Below, one piece after another: positions 34,088-41,212 of a stretch of DNA of 64,000 nucleotides. Position 1 is the first letter of the stretch. Each line of letters opens with the position of its first letter. Under the pieces are notes generated by a model. That model did not search any database, was not told the origin of the DNA, and saw only the letters and a list, made by a program, of their open reading frames with translations. Position numbers and translations under genes: made by a program. Origin of the DNA: Streptomyces sp. SLBN-31 (GTDB lineage: Bacteria; Actinomycetota; Actinomycetes; Streptomycetales; Streptomycetaceae); contig NZ_VFNC01000001.1 in assembly GCF_006715395.1 (NCBI RefSeq), forward strand, positions 3,534,001 to 3,598,000. Reading direction: 5' to 3'.

Positions 34088-34993
34088 ATGCAATTGGATT
34101 TGAACCTGCTCACCGCGCTCGACGCGCTCCTGGAGGAGGGAAGCGTGGCCGGGGCGGCCGCGCGCCTGCATGTCACCGCTCCCGCGATGAGCCGGAGTCT
34201 GGGCCGGATCCGACGCACGACCGGGGATCAGATCCTGGTGCGCACCGGTCGCACGATGACTCCGACGCCGTACGCGAGCGCCGTCCGGGAGCAGGTGCAC
34301 GAGCTGCTGCACCAGGTCCAGGGAGTGCTGGCTCCGAGCCGTGAACTCGATCTGGCGACGTTGGAGCGCACTTTCACCCTGCGCTGGCACGATTCCCTGG
34401 TCGCCTTGAGCGGCCCCGCCCTGCTCGCTGCCGTGCGCGAACAGGCACCGGGCGTGCGACTTCGCTTCGTCGCGGAATCGAGCATCGACACGCCCGAGTT
34501 GCGGCGCGGCGAGGTCGACCTGGAGGCGAACGCCAACCGACCCAGTGCCCCGGACGTCCGTGCCGAGATGGTGGGGGAGAGCCGCATCGTCGTCGTCGTG
34601 AGGCACGGACACCCCCTCACCCGCGTCAAGACCGTCACCGCGAAGCGGTACGCCGCCGCGGAGCACGTGACCGTCTCGCGACGAGGGAACCTCAGCAACG
34701 CCCTCGACGACGCTCTCGCACAGCTCGGCCTCACCCGCCGCGTCGTGGCGACCGCGCCCACGGAAGCCGCCGCGTTTCAGTTCGCGCGTGGCTCGGACCT
34801 TCTGGTCAGCGTCCCCGAGGTCACCACGCGGACCGCGGTCGCGGACATGGGCCTGGAGGCTCTTCCCCTCCCTCTCGAACTGCCGTCGGCACCGGTGTAC
34901 CTGTCATGGCATCAGCGCTACGACACCGACCACGCCCATGCCTGGCTGCGCGGGCTGGCGCGAACCGCGCTGGCCATGGGCGGAGCGTCGTAG
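34088..34993 (+). CDS. LysR-family transcriptional regulator
   Basis: Regulator of 301 residues. ATG 34088 (MQLDLNLLTALDALLEEGSV) gives the typical LTTR start; ATG 34061 would add nine residues without support. The N-terminal winged HTH is followed by a type-2 periplasmic-binding-protein-like effector domain (from TFTLRWHDSLVALSGP). The sequence resembles the NodD/SyrM-like or PBP2_DntR_NahR_LinR subgroup, which responds to aromatic compounds, but that is only by general pattern. It is divergent from the IMPase-like gene 147 bp away, its likely target. Confidence 0.88.
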   Translation: MQLDLNLLTALDALLEEGSVAGAAARLHVTAPAMSRSLGRIRRTTGDQILVRTGRTMTPTPYASAVREQVHELLHQVQGVLAPSRELDLATLERTFTLRWHDSLVALSGPALLAAVREQAPGVRLRFVAESSIDTPELRRGEVDLEANANRPSAPDVRAEMVGESRIVVVVRHGHPLTRVKTVTAKRYAAAEHVTVSRRGNLSNALDDALAQLGLTRRVVATAPTEAAAFQFARGSDLLVSVPEVTTRTAVADMGLEALPLPLELPSAPVYLSWHQRYDTDHAHAWLRGLARTALAMGGAS

Positions 34994-35034
34994 CCGGTTG
35001 CTTCGGCCGCTCATCCGGTACGGGACACCTCGCT

Positions 35035-35613
35035 TCAGCCCAGTGACGCGCTCGCCGCGCGCAGTTCGGCCAGGGCCGCCAGGGTGTACCCGGCGAGCTC
35101 GTCCTTGCCGTCACGGTCGCCCTCGGACCATTGGGCGTATCCCCGCTTGAAGGCGAGGAGGCCCAGCTCGCCCGCCAGTGCCGCGGTCGCGCCGGGTACG
35201 CCGCGGGCGACCAGAGCGTTCGTCATCGCGGCCGCGAGGCTGACGCTCTTGAGGGCGTCGCGCTCTTGGAGTTCGGCGCTGGCGGCGACGGCCGCCTTGA
35301 GGCGCGGCGCGAGTTCGCGGCTCATGGGGCCCATCGCGCTTGATGCGCGCTCCAGGCCGGCGGCGACCGCCTCGAGGGGGCTGGCGTCGGCGGGCGCGTC
35401 GGCGATCCCCTCGGTCAGCAGTCGGCTCAGCGTCTCCTGTCCGGCCACGAGCAGCTCGCGCTTGTCGGGGAAGTGCCGGAAGAAGGTGCTCTTGGTGACC
35501 CCTGCGCGCTCGGCGATCTGCGCGACCGTCGTGGCGTCGTACCCCTGCTCGGTGAACAGGTCGACGGCGGCCACGACGAGGCGTTCACGTGCGCCTGGTT
35601 CCCATCTGCCCAT
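35035..35613 (-). CDS. TetR-family repressor
   Basis: Repressor of 192 residues. The N-terminal HTH reads AAVDLFTEQGYDATTVAQIA, then AGVTKSTFFRHFPDKRELL; the C-terminal domain is of the MftR-like alpha-helical type. ATG 35613 is preferred because a TAGGAT -10 lies 7 nt upstream (leaderless). The 24-bp operator at 35628-35651 lies between its -10 and -35 positions, so it should be autoregulated. It is divergent from an NAD-dependent epimerase-like gene, and a second copy of the operator covers that promoter. Confidence 0.9.
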   Translation of the reverse strand: MGRWEPGARERLVVAAVDLFTEQGYDATTVAQIAERAGVTKSTFFRHFPDKRELLVAGQETLSRLLTEGIADAPADASPLEAVAAGLERASSAMGPMSRELAPRLKAAVAASAELQERDALKSVSLAAAMTNALVARGVPGATAALAGELGLLAFKRGYAQWSEGDRDGKDELAGYTLAALAELRAASASLG

Positions 35614-35620
35614 GGTCACC

Positions 35621-35626
35621 ATCCTA
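35621..35626 (-). promoter_or_regulatory. -10 box (TAGGAT) of leaderless TetR gene
   Basis: Minus-strand TAGGAT, then 7 nt (GGTGACC), then ATG 35613. The operator O1 begins 1 bp upstream of it. Confidence 0.45.
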
Positions 35627-35627
35627 T

Positions 35628-35651
35628 GTGATGGGACTCTTGTCCCGTCAC
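35628..35651. promoter_or_regulatory. TetR operator O1
   Basis: 10-bp arms GTGATGGGAC / GTCCCGTCAC around TCTT, one mismatch between the arms. It matches O2 in inverted orientation and is centred 33 bp from it. Confidence 0.8.
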
Positions 35652-35660
35652 CGCGGTAGG

Positions 35661-35684
35661 GTGATGGGACAAGAGTCCCATCAC
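35661..35684. promoter_or_regulatory. TetR operator O2
   Basis: Perfect 10-bp arms GTGATGGGAC / GTCCCATCAC around AAGA. It lies 16 bp before the epimerase start; TAGGGT (35657-35662) overlapping its left edge may be that gene's -10. Confidence 0.85.
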
Positions 35685-35700
35685 TTTGGGGAGTTTTCCC

Positions 35701-36582
35701 ATGCGCGTGTTTCTCACCGGCGGCACCGGTCTGATCGGTTCCGCTGTCGTCGCCGAACTGCTCGACAACGGCCACACGGTCCTCGCCCTCGCTCGCTCCG
35801 AAGCATCCGCGCAGGCCGTGGAGGCGGCCGGTGCCGAGCCCCTTCGGGGTGCCCTGGCGGATCTGGACACTCTCCGCGCCGGTGCCGCGCGGGCCGACGG
35901 GGTGATCCATCTCGCGTTCAACCATGACTTCAGCAGCTCCGACGTCATCGCGAAGTCGGTCGCGGAGGAGAGTGCGGCCCTCGCGGCCATCGGCGAGGAA
36001 CTCGTCGGCAGTGACCGCCCGTTCGTCACCTGTTCGGGTACGCCCTACGTGCCCGGCCGCGCCTCCACCGAGGCCGACCCGCTCATGACCGAGGGGCCGG
36101 TCGGTGGTCGGGGCCGTACGGTCACGGCGGTGCTGAGCCTGTCCGAGCGCGGGGTCCGCAGCAGTGCCGTACGTTTGCCGCGCACGGTCCACGACCAGGG
36201 GTCCGGTGGATTCGCCGGGCTGTTGACCGACATCGCCCGCCGGACGGGCGTGTCCGGTTACCCGGGTGACGGCGCACAGCGCTGGCCGGCCGTGCACGCG
36301 CTCGACGCGGCCGTTCTCTTCCGGCTCGCCCTGGAACAGGCGGAAGCGGGTACCTCCTGGCATGCCGTGGCCGATGAGGGGGACAAGGTGCGCGACATCG
36401 CCACGGTCATCGGTCGGCGGCTGGGCCTGCCGGTGGAGTCGGTACCGGCGGAGACCTTCGGCCCCCTCGGCCAGATCTTCGCGAACGACCAGCCCTCGTC
36501 CAGTGCGTACACCCGGCAGACGCTCGGCTGGGAGCCCAAGCACCCCGGCCTGCTGGAGGACCTGGGGAACATCCAGCCCTGA
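35701..36582 (+). CDS. NAD-dependent epimerase/dehydratase-type SDR
   Basis: Extended or atypical SDR of 293 residues, ATG 35701 with GGGGAG upstream. The Rossmann motif MRVFLTGGTGLIGSAVV has the GxxGxxG spacing of extended SDRs. HALDAAVLFRLALE and YTRQTLGWEPKHPGLLEDL near the end are shared with the common actinobacterial group annotated as NAD-dependent epimerase/dehydratase regulated by TetR. It is under the duplicated operator of the divergent TetR gene. Substrate unknown. Confidence 0.9.
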   Translation: MRVFLTGGTGLIGSAVVAELLDNGHTVLALARSEASAQAVEAAGAEPLRGALADLDTLRAGAARADGVIHLAFNHDFSSSDVIAKSVAEESAALAAIGEELVGSDRPFVTCSGTPYVPGRASTEADPLMTEGPVGGRGRTVTAVLSLSERGVRSSAVRLPRTVHDQGSGGFAGLLTDIARRTGVSGYPGDGAQRWPAVHALDAAVLFRLALEQAEAGTSWHAVADEGDKVRDIATVIGRRLGLPVESVPAETFGPLGQIFANDQPSSSAYTRQTLGWEPKHPGLLEDLGNIQP

Positions 36583-36665
36583 CCGGCGACCGGGACGGTT
36601 CGGGCAGGCCGCGCCGAAGCGGTCCCGACCTTCCGCCCCGTGCATGAATCTCATAGCTGAGTGAC

Positions 36666-36692
36666 GATGCCGAGCAGCCGCTGCTCGGCATC
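36666..36692 (+). terminator. Hairpin terminator
   Basis: 12-bp perfect stem GATGCCGAGCAG / CTGCTCGGCATC with a 3-nt loop CCG, 84 bp after the epimerase-like stop. Confidence 0.75.
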
Positions 36693-36791
36693 TCGCGTAG
36701 GGCATGCCGGCTGAGCGAGTTGCCGCTCGCCTTTTCTTTTCTTCCGCATAACCGGGCGCACAACCGGTCGCCGCCAGTACGCTAAACGGGC

Positions 36792-36816
36792 ATTCGCCAG
36801 GAATTTCCTAGCGAAT
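36792..36816. promoter_or_regulatory. 25-bp near-perfect palindrome upstream of the kinase operon
   Basis: Outer arms ATTCGC / GCGAAT and inner arms AGGAA / TTCCT around T 36804, with one mismatched pair (36798 C, 36810 A). It lies 72 bp before the first start codon and immediately upstream of TTGACC. It is the best operator candidate for the six-gene cassette. Confidence 0.6.
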
Positions 36817-36887
36817 CCGCACCTGTTGACCCATGTCCGCACGGAAAAGATCAGGTGTGACCGCTCTCGGGGGGAATCGAACGCGCG

Positions 36888-37889
36888 GTGGAACAAAATC
36901 GCATGCCTATGCGAATAGGCCCTTATCAGGTTTTGGATTTTCTGGGGCAGGGCGGCATGGGGGCCGTCTATCTCACCCGTAGCCGGGGCGGACGGTCGCT
37001 GGCCGTCAAGGTCATTCGCGCCGACCTGGCCGCGAACCGGGACTTCCGTCGGCGTTTCGCGCGGGAGGTGGCCGCGGCGAGGAAGGTGAGCGGGGCGTAC
37101 ACGGCGCCCGTGGTGGACGCCGACACGGAGTGCGTCGAACCGTGGCTGGCCACGATGTTCGTACCGGGTCGCTCCCTGTGGGAGACGATCCGGGCCGAGG
37201 GTGCCCTCGATGGCGAGCGGGCACGGGAACTCGGAGCCGGTCTTGCGGAGGCGCTGATCGACATTCACGCTGCCGGGATCATCCACCGCGATCTCAAGCC
37301 GCACAACGTCCTGATGGGAGCGGACGGCCCACGGGTGATCGACTTCGGTATCGCACACGTGGCGGATCTTCCACCGCTGACCGATCCCGGCGCATTGCTG
37401 GGCACTCCGCAATTCATGTCGCCGGAACAGATCAAGGGAAACAGACTGACGTTCGCCAGTGACGTGTTCTCCTTCGGTCTGGTTCTCGCTTATACGGCGA
37501 TCGGAGGCAGCCCATTCGGCCCGGGAAGCAATGCACAACTGCTCCTGCGCACCCTGCACGAGGATCCCGACCTCACCGCGCTTCCCGGCGGCCTGCGCCA
37601 GTTGGTCGCCGCCTGCCTTGCCCGGCGACCCGAGCAACGGCCGTCGCCGAGCGACCTGCTCGACACACTCGCGGCCGTGACCGCCCCTGACCCACAGATG
37701 GTGCGGCCCGCCCCTCTGCCGCCGGTGCCGACCGTGTGGGTGCCGGAAGCAGGGCCGGGCGGTACGGACTTCGCGCACAGCGCTCACGCCGCGCCGGGCA
37801 GTACGGACTTCGCCCGCAACGCGCACGCCGTGCTGGACGACGGACTGACCGACGCCCTGGTGATCGAGGCGGCCCGGCATGACGGCTGA
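36888..37889 (+). CDS. Ser/Thr protein kinase (soluble, Hanks type)
   Basis: Kinase of 333 residues with all Hanks motifs: P-loop GQGGMGAVYL (20-29), Lys41 in AVKVI, catalytic loop HRDLKPHN with Asp135, DFG at 152-154 and MSPEQ. It lacks the transmembrane segment of PknB-like receptor kinases and ends in a Pro-rich tail with an approximate repeat (TDFAHSAHA, TDFARNAHA). GTG 36888 is the longest reasonable start; ATG 36903 or 36909 are alternatives because no strong ribosome site is seen. It overlaps the next gene by 11 bases and opens a six-gene phosphorylation cassette. Its substrate may be among the products downstream. Confidence 0.9.
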   Translation: MEQNRMPMRIGPYQVLDFLGQGGMGAVYLTRSRGGRSLAVKVIRADLAANRDFRRRFAREVAAARKVSGAYTAPVVDADTECVEPWLATMFVPGRSLWETIRAEGALDGERARELGAGLAEALIDIHAAGIIHRDLKPHNVLMGADGPRVIDFGIAHVADLPPLTDPGALLGTPQFMSPEQIKGNRLTFASDVFSFGLVLAYTAIGGSPFGPGSNAQLLLRTLHEDPDLTALPGGLRQLVAACLARRPEQRPSPSDLLDTLAAVTAPDPQMVRPAPLPPVPTVWVPEAGPGGTDFAHSAHAAPGSTDFARNAHAVLDDGLTDALVIEAARHDG

Positions 37890-38337
37890 CCACGAAGCGC
37901 ACCCGGCGCACGTCCTTCTGCACACGGATTGGAGCCGACTGGTGAAGCAGTGGGCCACCACGGCAGGCCTGCCGGTCCATGACGAAGACACCCATGTCTC
38001 ACTCGATGTGACGCGCCGTCAGGCAGCGGCCGACGACCTGCACGTCCACCTCACGACCTCCAGCCGCTTCCTGGTCGCCTTCATCACCAACGGCCGGACG
38101 CTCGGGCCGGGCGAACTGGCCCGGGCGGCCGCGGCCGCCAACGCCTGGAACATCGAACAGCTGATGCCGACCCTGTCGGTCTGGAACGTGCGCGGCAAGC
38201 AGCCCCACCTGGCCGGCGTCTGCACCCTGCCGCTGCTGTGCCGGATGAGCCAAAACGACTTCGACGGCACCGCATCCGGCTGGGTCGACCAGGCCACGAC
38301 CATGTTCGCCCGCTGCCGCGAGGTCTTCCGACTGTGA
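37879..38337 (+). CDS. YbjN-like (T3SS-chaperone fold) protein
   Basis: Protein of 152 residues of the YbjN-domain type, recognised by the VSLDVTRRQAAADDLHVHL strand pair and by RAAAAANAWNIEQLMPTLSVW, the segment in which YbjN proteins have AANxWN. The fold resembles type III secretion chaperones and usually mediates protein contacts. It begins inside the kinase gene and ends inside the next one (GTGA at 38334-38337), so all three are coupled. An adaptor or substrate role for the kinase is plausible but not shown. Confidence 0.78.
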   Translation: MTADHEAHPAHVLLHTDWSRLVKQWATTAGLPVHDEDTHVSLDVTRRQAAADDLHVHLTTSSRFLVAFITNGRTLGPGELARAAAAANAWNIEQLMPTLSVWNVRGKQPHLAGVCTLPLLCRMSQNDFDGTASGWVDQATTMFARCREVFRL

Positions 38338-39593
38338 TCCACGAACCGACCCGACCACGCCGTGCGCACCGGCCCGAGACAGGTCGCCGGGCCGCCCTCG
38401 CCCGGACCCTGGTGGGCATCGCCCTGCTGGGCTCGGTGCTGACGTTGGTAGCCGCCTTGCCGGCCGGCGCCGAACGACCCGAGCCGCCCCCTCCCGCCAC
38501 GTCGGTCCCGGCGACACAGGACGACACCACGCACTTCACGGCAGGGCACTGCCCCACGACCGACTTCGGCGCTGCCGTGCGCTGTTGGGGAGATGACGCG
38601 TCCGGCGACCACATGGCCGTCGTCACCGTCACGGCGCCCCAGGAGTTCCACCAGGACGCCGGTTCGCGGTCCATGGCCGAGGCCGTGCGGCGCCTGCGCG
38701 GCAAGCTGACCGTGATCGTCCCGGACGGAGTGCGCACCGGCTCCGGAGGCACCCTCCTGCTCGCCCTCGCCGCCTACCGGGTCGTCGGACCGCACACCCT
38801 GATCAGTCCGCTGACGGAACGCGACGGACAACAGCTGGCGGACCAGGGCGGTTGTCCGCAGAACGGCTTCTGCGATGTCGTACGGACACACCAGCGCAGC
38901 GGCGACGAGCTCGTGCGGCGCGGGCTCGCCCAGGACACCCGTACGTCGTTGTTCACCGCCGGTCCCGGGATGGCGGGCGCGACGGCGGACGCCGGTGGCG
39001 GCACCGAGTCCGGGGTATCCGGTGACGTCGCCTTCCTGCTCGTCGTCCTGGCCGTTCTGCTGTGCCTGGTGACCGCGCTGGGCCTGCTGGTCGGCCGTAC
39101 CCGCAGGCCCCGCCGACCGTCCGCGCCCGCAATGGCCGCCGCCGGATCCGCCGCGGCGGCCACGGGCTCCGCCGACGGGTCCGTCGGAGGTGCGCCGAGG
39201 CGGTCCGGGGACAGTCCGGACCGCCGGGACCGGGCCGACCACCGCGGGCACCGCGCCGGGTCACGACCGTCGACGGTCCCGGTCGCCGCCATGACCGCGG
39301 ATCCGGGCCGGCAGCACGGTGAGGAGAGCACCGTCCCGCCGGCGCGGGTCCGCGAGCCCGCGGCCCGGCAGCGGTCGACGGGCGGCCGTGGCCGCGGGGA
39401 GGGTCTGCTGTCGGCCACCGTGCGTACCGTGCTCGGGCCGCAGGGCTATGTGGCCATCAACGGCCTGCTGTACCGGGCGCGTTGGGGCGGAGCCGGAGAG
39501 CCACCGGAACCAGGCCGGCCGGTGGAGGTCCGCCGGGAGAGCACCGGCGAGCTGACGGTGCTCGGCGACGACGAGATCTCACGGTTCGGCTGA
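38334..39593 (+). CDS. NfeD-like membrane protein with degenerate serine-protease-like domain
   Basis: Protein of 419 residues from GTG 38334. Residues 22-46 are a signal peptide or anchor helix (LVGIALLGSVLTLVAALPAGA). The external region 60-225 has paired Cys (73/84, 174/180). It contains GVRTGSGGTLLLALAAYRVV with ISPLT, which resembles the ClpP/NfeD protease region; Ser137 is a possible nucleophile. A TM helix at 232-253 is followed by a low-complexity Ala/Arg/Pro linker. A C-terminal OB-like domain (GYVAINGLLYRARWGG, PGRPVEV) matches NfeD. The protease-TM-OB order is that of long NfeD proteins. Activity is unproven. Confidence 0.6.
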   Translation: MIHEPTRPRRAHRPETGRRAALARTLVGIALLGSVLTLVAALPAGAERPEPPPPATSVPATQDDTTHFTAGHCPTTDFGAAVRCWGDDASGDHMAVVTVTAPQEFHQDAGSRSMAEAVRRLRGKLTVIVPDGVRTGSGGTLLLALAAYRVVGPHTLISPLTERDGQQLADQGGCPQNGFCDVVRTHQRSGDELVRRGLAQDTRTSLFTAGPGMAGATADAGGGTESGVSGDVAFLLVVLAVLLCLVTALGLLVGRTRRPRRPSAPAMAAAGSAAAATGSADGSVGGAPRRSGDSPDRRDRADHRGHRAGSRPSTVPVAAMTADPGRQHGEESTVPPARVREPAARQRSTGGRGRGEGLLSATVRTVLGPQGYVAINGLLYRARWGGAGEPPEPGRPVEVRRESTGELTVLGDDEISRFG

Positions 39594-39653
39594 CCCGGAC
39601 TCGGCACGACAGCAACTGCGACAACTGCGACAGCGATCCACAGGGGTATGCCC

Positions 39654-40415
39654 ATGCACGACGACGCCTCGCGAAGCGTTCCTCTCTACTACAACGACAT
39701 CCTGCCCGAGGGCAATGCCCAGAGGCAGCCTCTGGTGCTGTGCCTGGACACCTCCTCGTCCATGGCGGACGAACCCATCACGATGCTCAACCGGGCGTTG
39801 CAGGACTGGGTTCGGGAACTCCGGGCGGACATCAACCTCACCAACAGCGTTGAGGTCGCCCTCGTCACGTTCGGCGGCCGGCGCGTGTGCACCTGGAAGG
39901 GCACCACGATGCTGGCCGACACCGCGGACCCGGACGCCTTCGTCGCGGCGCACGCGTTCGGCGCACCGCATCTGCAGGCCAGCGGCGTGACGTTGATGAC
40001 GGATGCGCTGCGCACCGCCGTTCACCTGGTCGCGGCCCGCAAGGCGGCGCTGCGGGCCGCGGGCCACCTCTACTACCGTCCGCAGATCTGCCTGATCACC
40101 GACGGACAGCCCACCGACACCGAGGGCCGCCTGAGCGACGACTGGCGGCAGATCGTGCCGATGCTCACCGACCAGCAGGAGAAGAAGAAGTTCCGGCTGT
40201 TCGCCATCGGCGTCGGAGGCATTTCCCCGCACGGCGAGCAGGTGTTGCGTGCCATCGCGCCCAGGTACTACGCCCGTCTGCAGGGATTCCCTTTCCGGCA
40301 GGTGCTCCAGATGCTGTCCGCCAGCGCCGGCACCCAGGACAAGGGGGACGGTGAGGAGGTCTACCAGAAGATCTTCGCCCGGTTCACCACACAACGGTCG
40401 GCGTGGAACACATGA
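39654..40415 (+). CDS. vWA-domain protein, TerY-like
   Basis: Protein of 253 residues from ATG 39654, 7 nt after AGGGG (ATG 39648 is too close to it). The single von Willebrand A domain shows the MIDAS motif LCLDTSSSM, the conserved Thr in SGVTLMTDAL and the Asp of ITDGQPTDTE, so a metal-dependent adhesion site is intact. It has no signal peptide and is cytoplasmic, as TerY proteins are. It precedes PP2C and kinase genes (stop and next start overlap as ATGA at 40412). That order is the TerY-P triad described for tellurite-resistance-related stress systems. Confidence 0.87.
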   Translation: MHDDASRSVPLYYNDILPEGNAQRQPLVLCLDTSSSMADEPITMLNRALQDWVRELRADINLTNSVEVALVTFGGRRVCTWKGTTMLADTADPDAFVAAHAFGAPHLQASGVTLMTDALRTAVHLVAARKAALRAAGHLYYRPQICLITDGQPTDTEGRLSDDWRQIVPMLTDQQEKKKFRLFAIGVGGISPHGEQVLRAIAPRYYARLQGFPFRQVLQMLSASAGTQDKGDGEEVYQKIFARFTTQRSAWNT

Positions 40416-41212
40416 GCGCGGCGAACATGAGCACCAGGACGACACACTGGCGGCTGCACGGAACCAGCGTGACCGGTCACCGGCACCGCCGCGACAACGC
40501 GGCCTGCCAGGACGCCTTCCAGTACCGCGGCACCGGCCCGGACACCTTCCTGCTCGCCGTCGCCGACGGAGCGGGCAGCCGCCCACACTCCCGCGAGGGC
40601 GCGCAGACGGCCGTGGAACTCGCGGACCTGCACTTCCTGCCCTCCTCCGGGCTGCCCGACGACCCGCGGGACGTGGAGGAATTCCTGCGGTCCCGGTTCA
40701 CCGTGCTGCGCGCCGAGTTCCTGCGCCGGACCCGACCGCGTCCGGAGGACTTCGCCACCACCTTGACCGTCGTCATCCACACGCCGCGCTGGCTCGGCTA
40801 TCTGAGCGTGGGCGACGGCTTCGCCGTACTGCGCGCCGGAACCCGCGAGGGGGAGCCGCTGTTCCACCTGCTGCCCCAGCCCGCACCGGTGAGCGAGTAC
40901 AGCAACGAGGCGTTCTTCGTCACCTCGGACGATGTGTCGCGGCGGCTGGAGACCGCCTGCGTCCTGGACGAGGAGGTGACGGGAATCCTGCTGTCGACCG
41001 ACGGACTGACCCAGGCCGCCGTGGAGTTCCCGGGCAACCACCGCAAGCGCGCCAAGCACGACTTCGTGTCCCGGGTGCTCGGCGCGATGGAGCGAACGGA
41101 CATCGGTGCCGAGCAGGAGGAGGCTGAACTGACCAGGCTGCTGGAGTCCCGACGGCTGGCCGCCGACAACGCCGACGACAAGACCCTGGTCAGGGCGGTC
41201 CGAGGCCGATGA
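40412..41212 (+). CDS. PP2C-family protein phosphatase (TerY-P triad)
   Basis: Phosphatase of 266 residues from ATG 40412 (GTG 40403 is an alternative). It shows RHRRDNAACQDAF (metal-site segment), AVADGAGSRPHSREGA (the VADGMGG motif with metal Asp), LGYLSVGDGFAVL (GDS motif with Ser to Gly), ILLSTDGL and NADDKTLV (the DN metal motif). Mn/Mg-dependent dephosphorylation of Ser/Thr is expected. Its stop overlaps the following kinase start by 4 bases. The phosphatase and kinase probably act on the same targets, perhaps the vWA protein or its partners. Confidence 0.9.
   Translation: MSAANMSTRTTHWRLHGTSVTGHRHRRDNAACQDAFQYRGTGPDTFLLAVADGAGSRPHSREGAQTAVELADLHFLPSSGLPDDPRDVEEFLRSRFTVLRAEFLRRTRPRPEDFATTLTVVIHTPRWLGYLSVGDGFAVLRAGTREGEPLFHLLPQPAPVSEYSNEAFFVTSDDVSRRLETACVLDEEVTGILLSTDGLTQAAVEFPGNHRKRAKHDFVSRVLGAMERTDIGAEQEEAELTRLLESRRLAADNADDKTLVRAVRGR

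Larger units (their letters stand above)
36583..36887 (+). promoter_or_regulatory. Intergenic region before kinase operon
   Basis: 305 bp without a gene. It holds the terminator at 36666-36692, a pyrimidine-rich stretch, the 25-bp palindrome at 36792-36816 and TTGACC (36826-36831) as a possible -35. No convincing -10 was seen at the right spacing (GATCAG at 36849 is weak). Confidence 0.5.
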
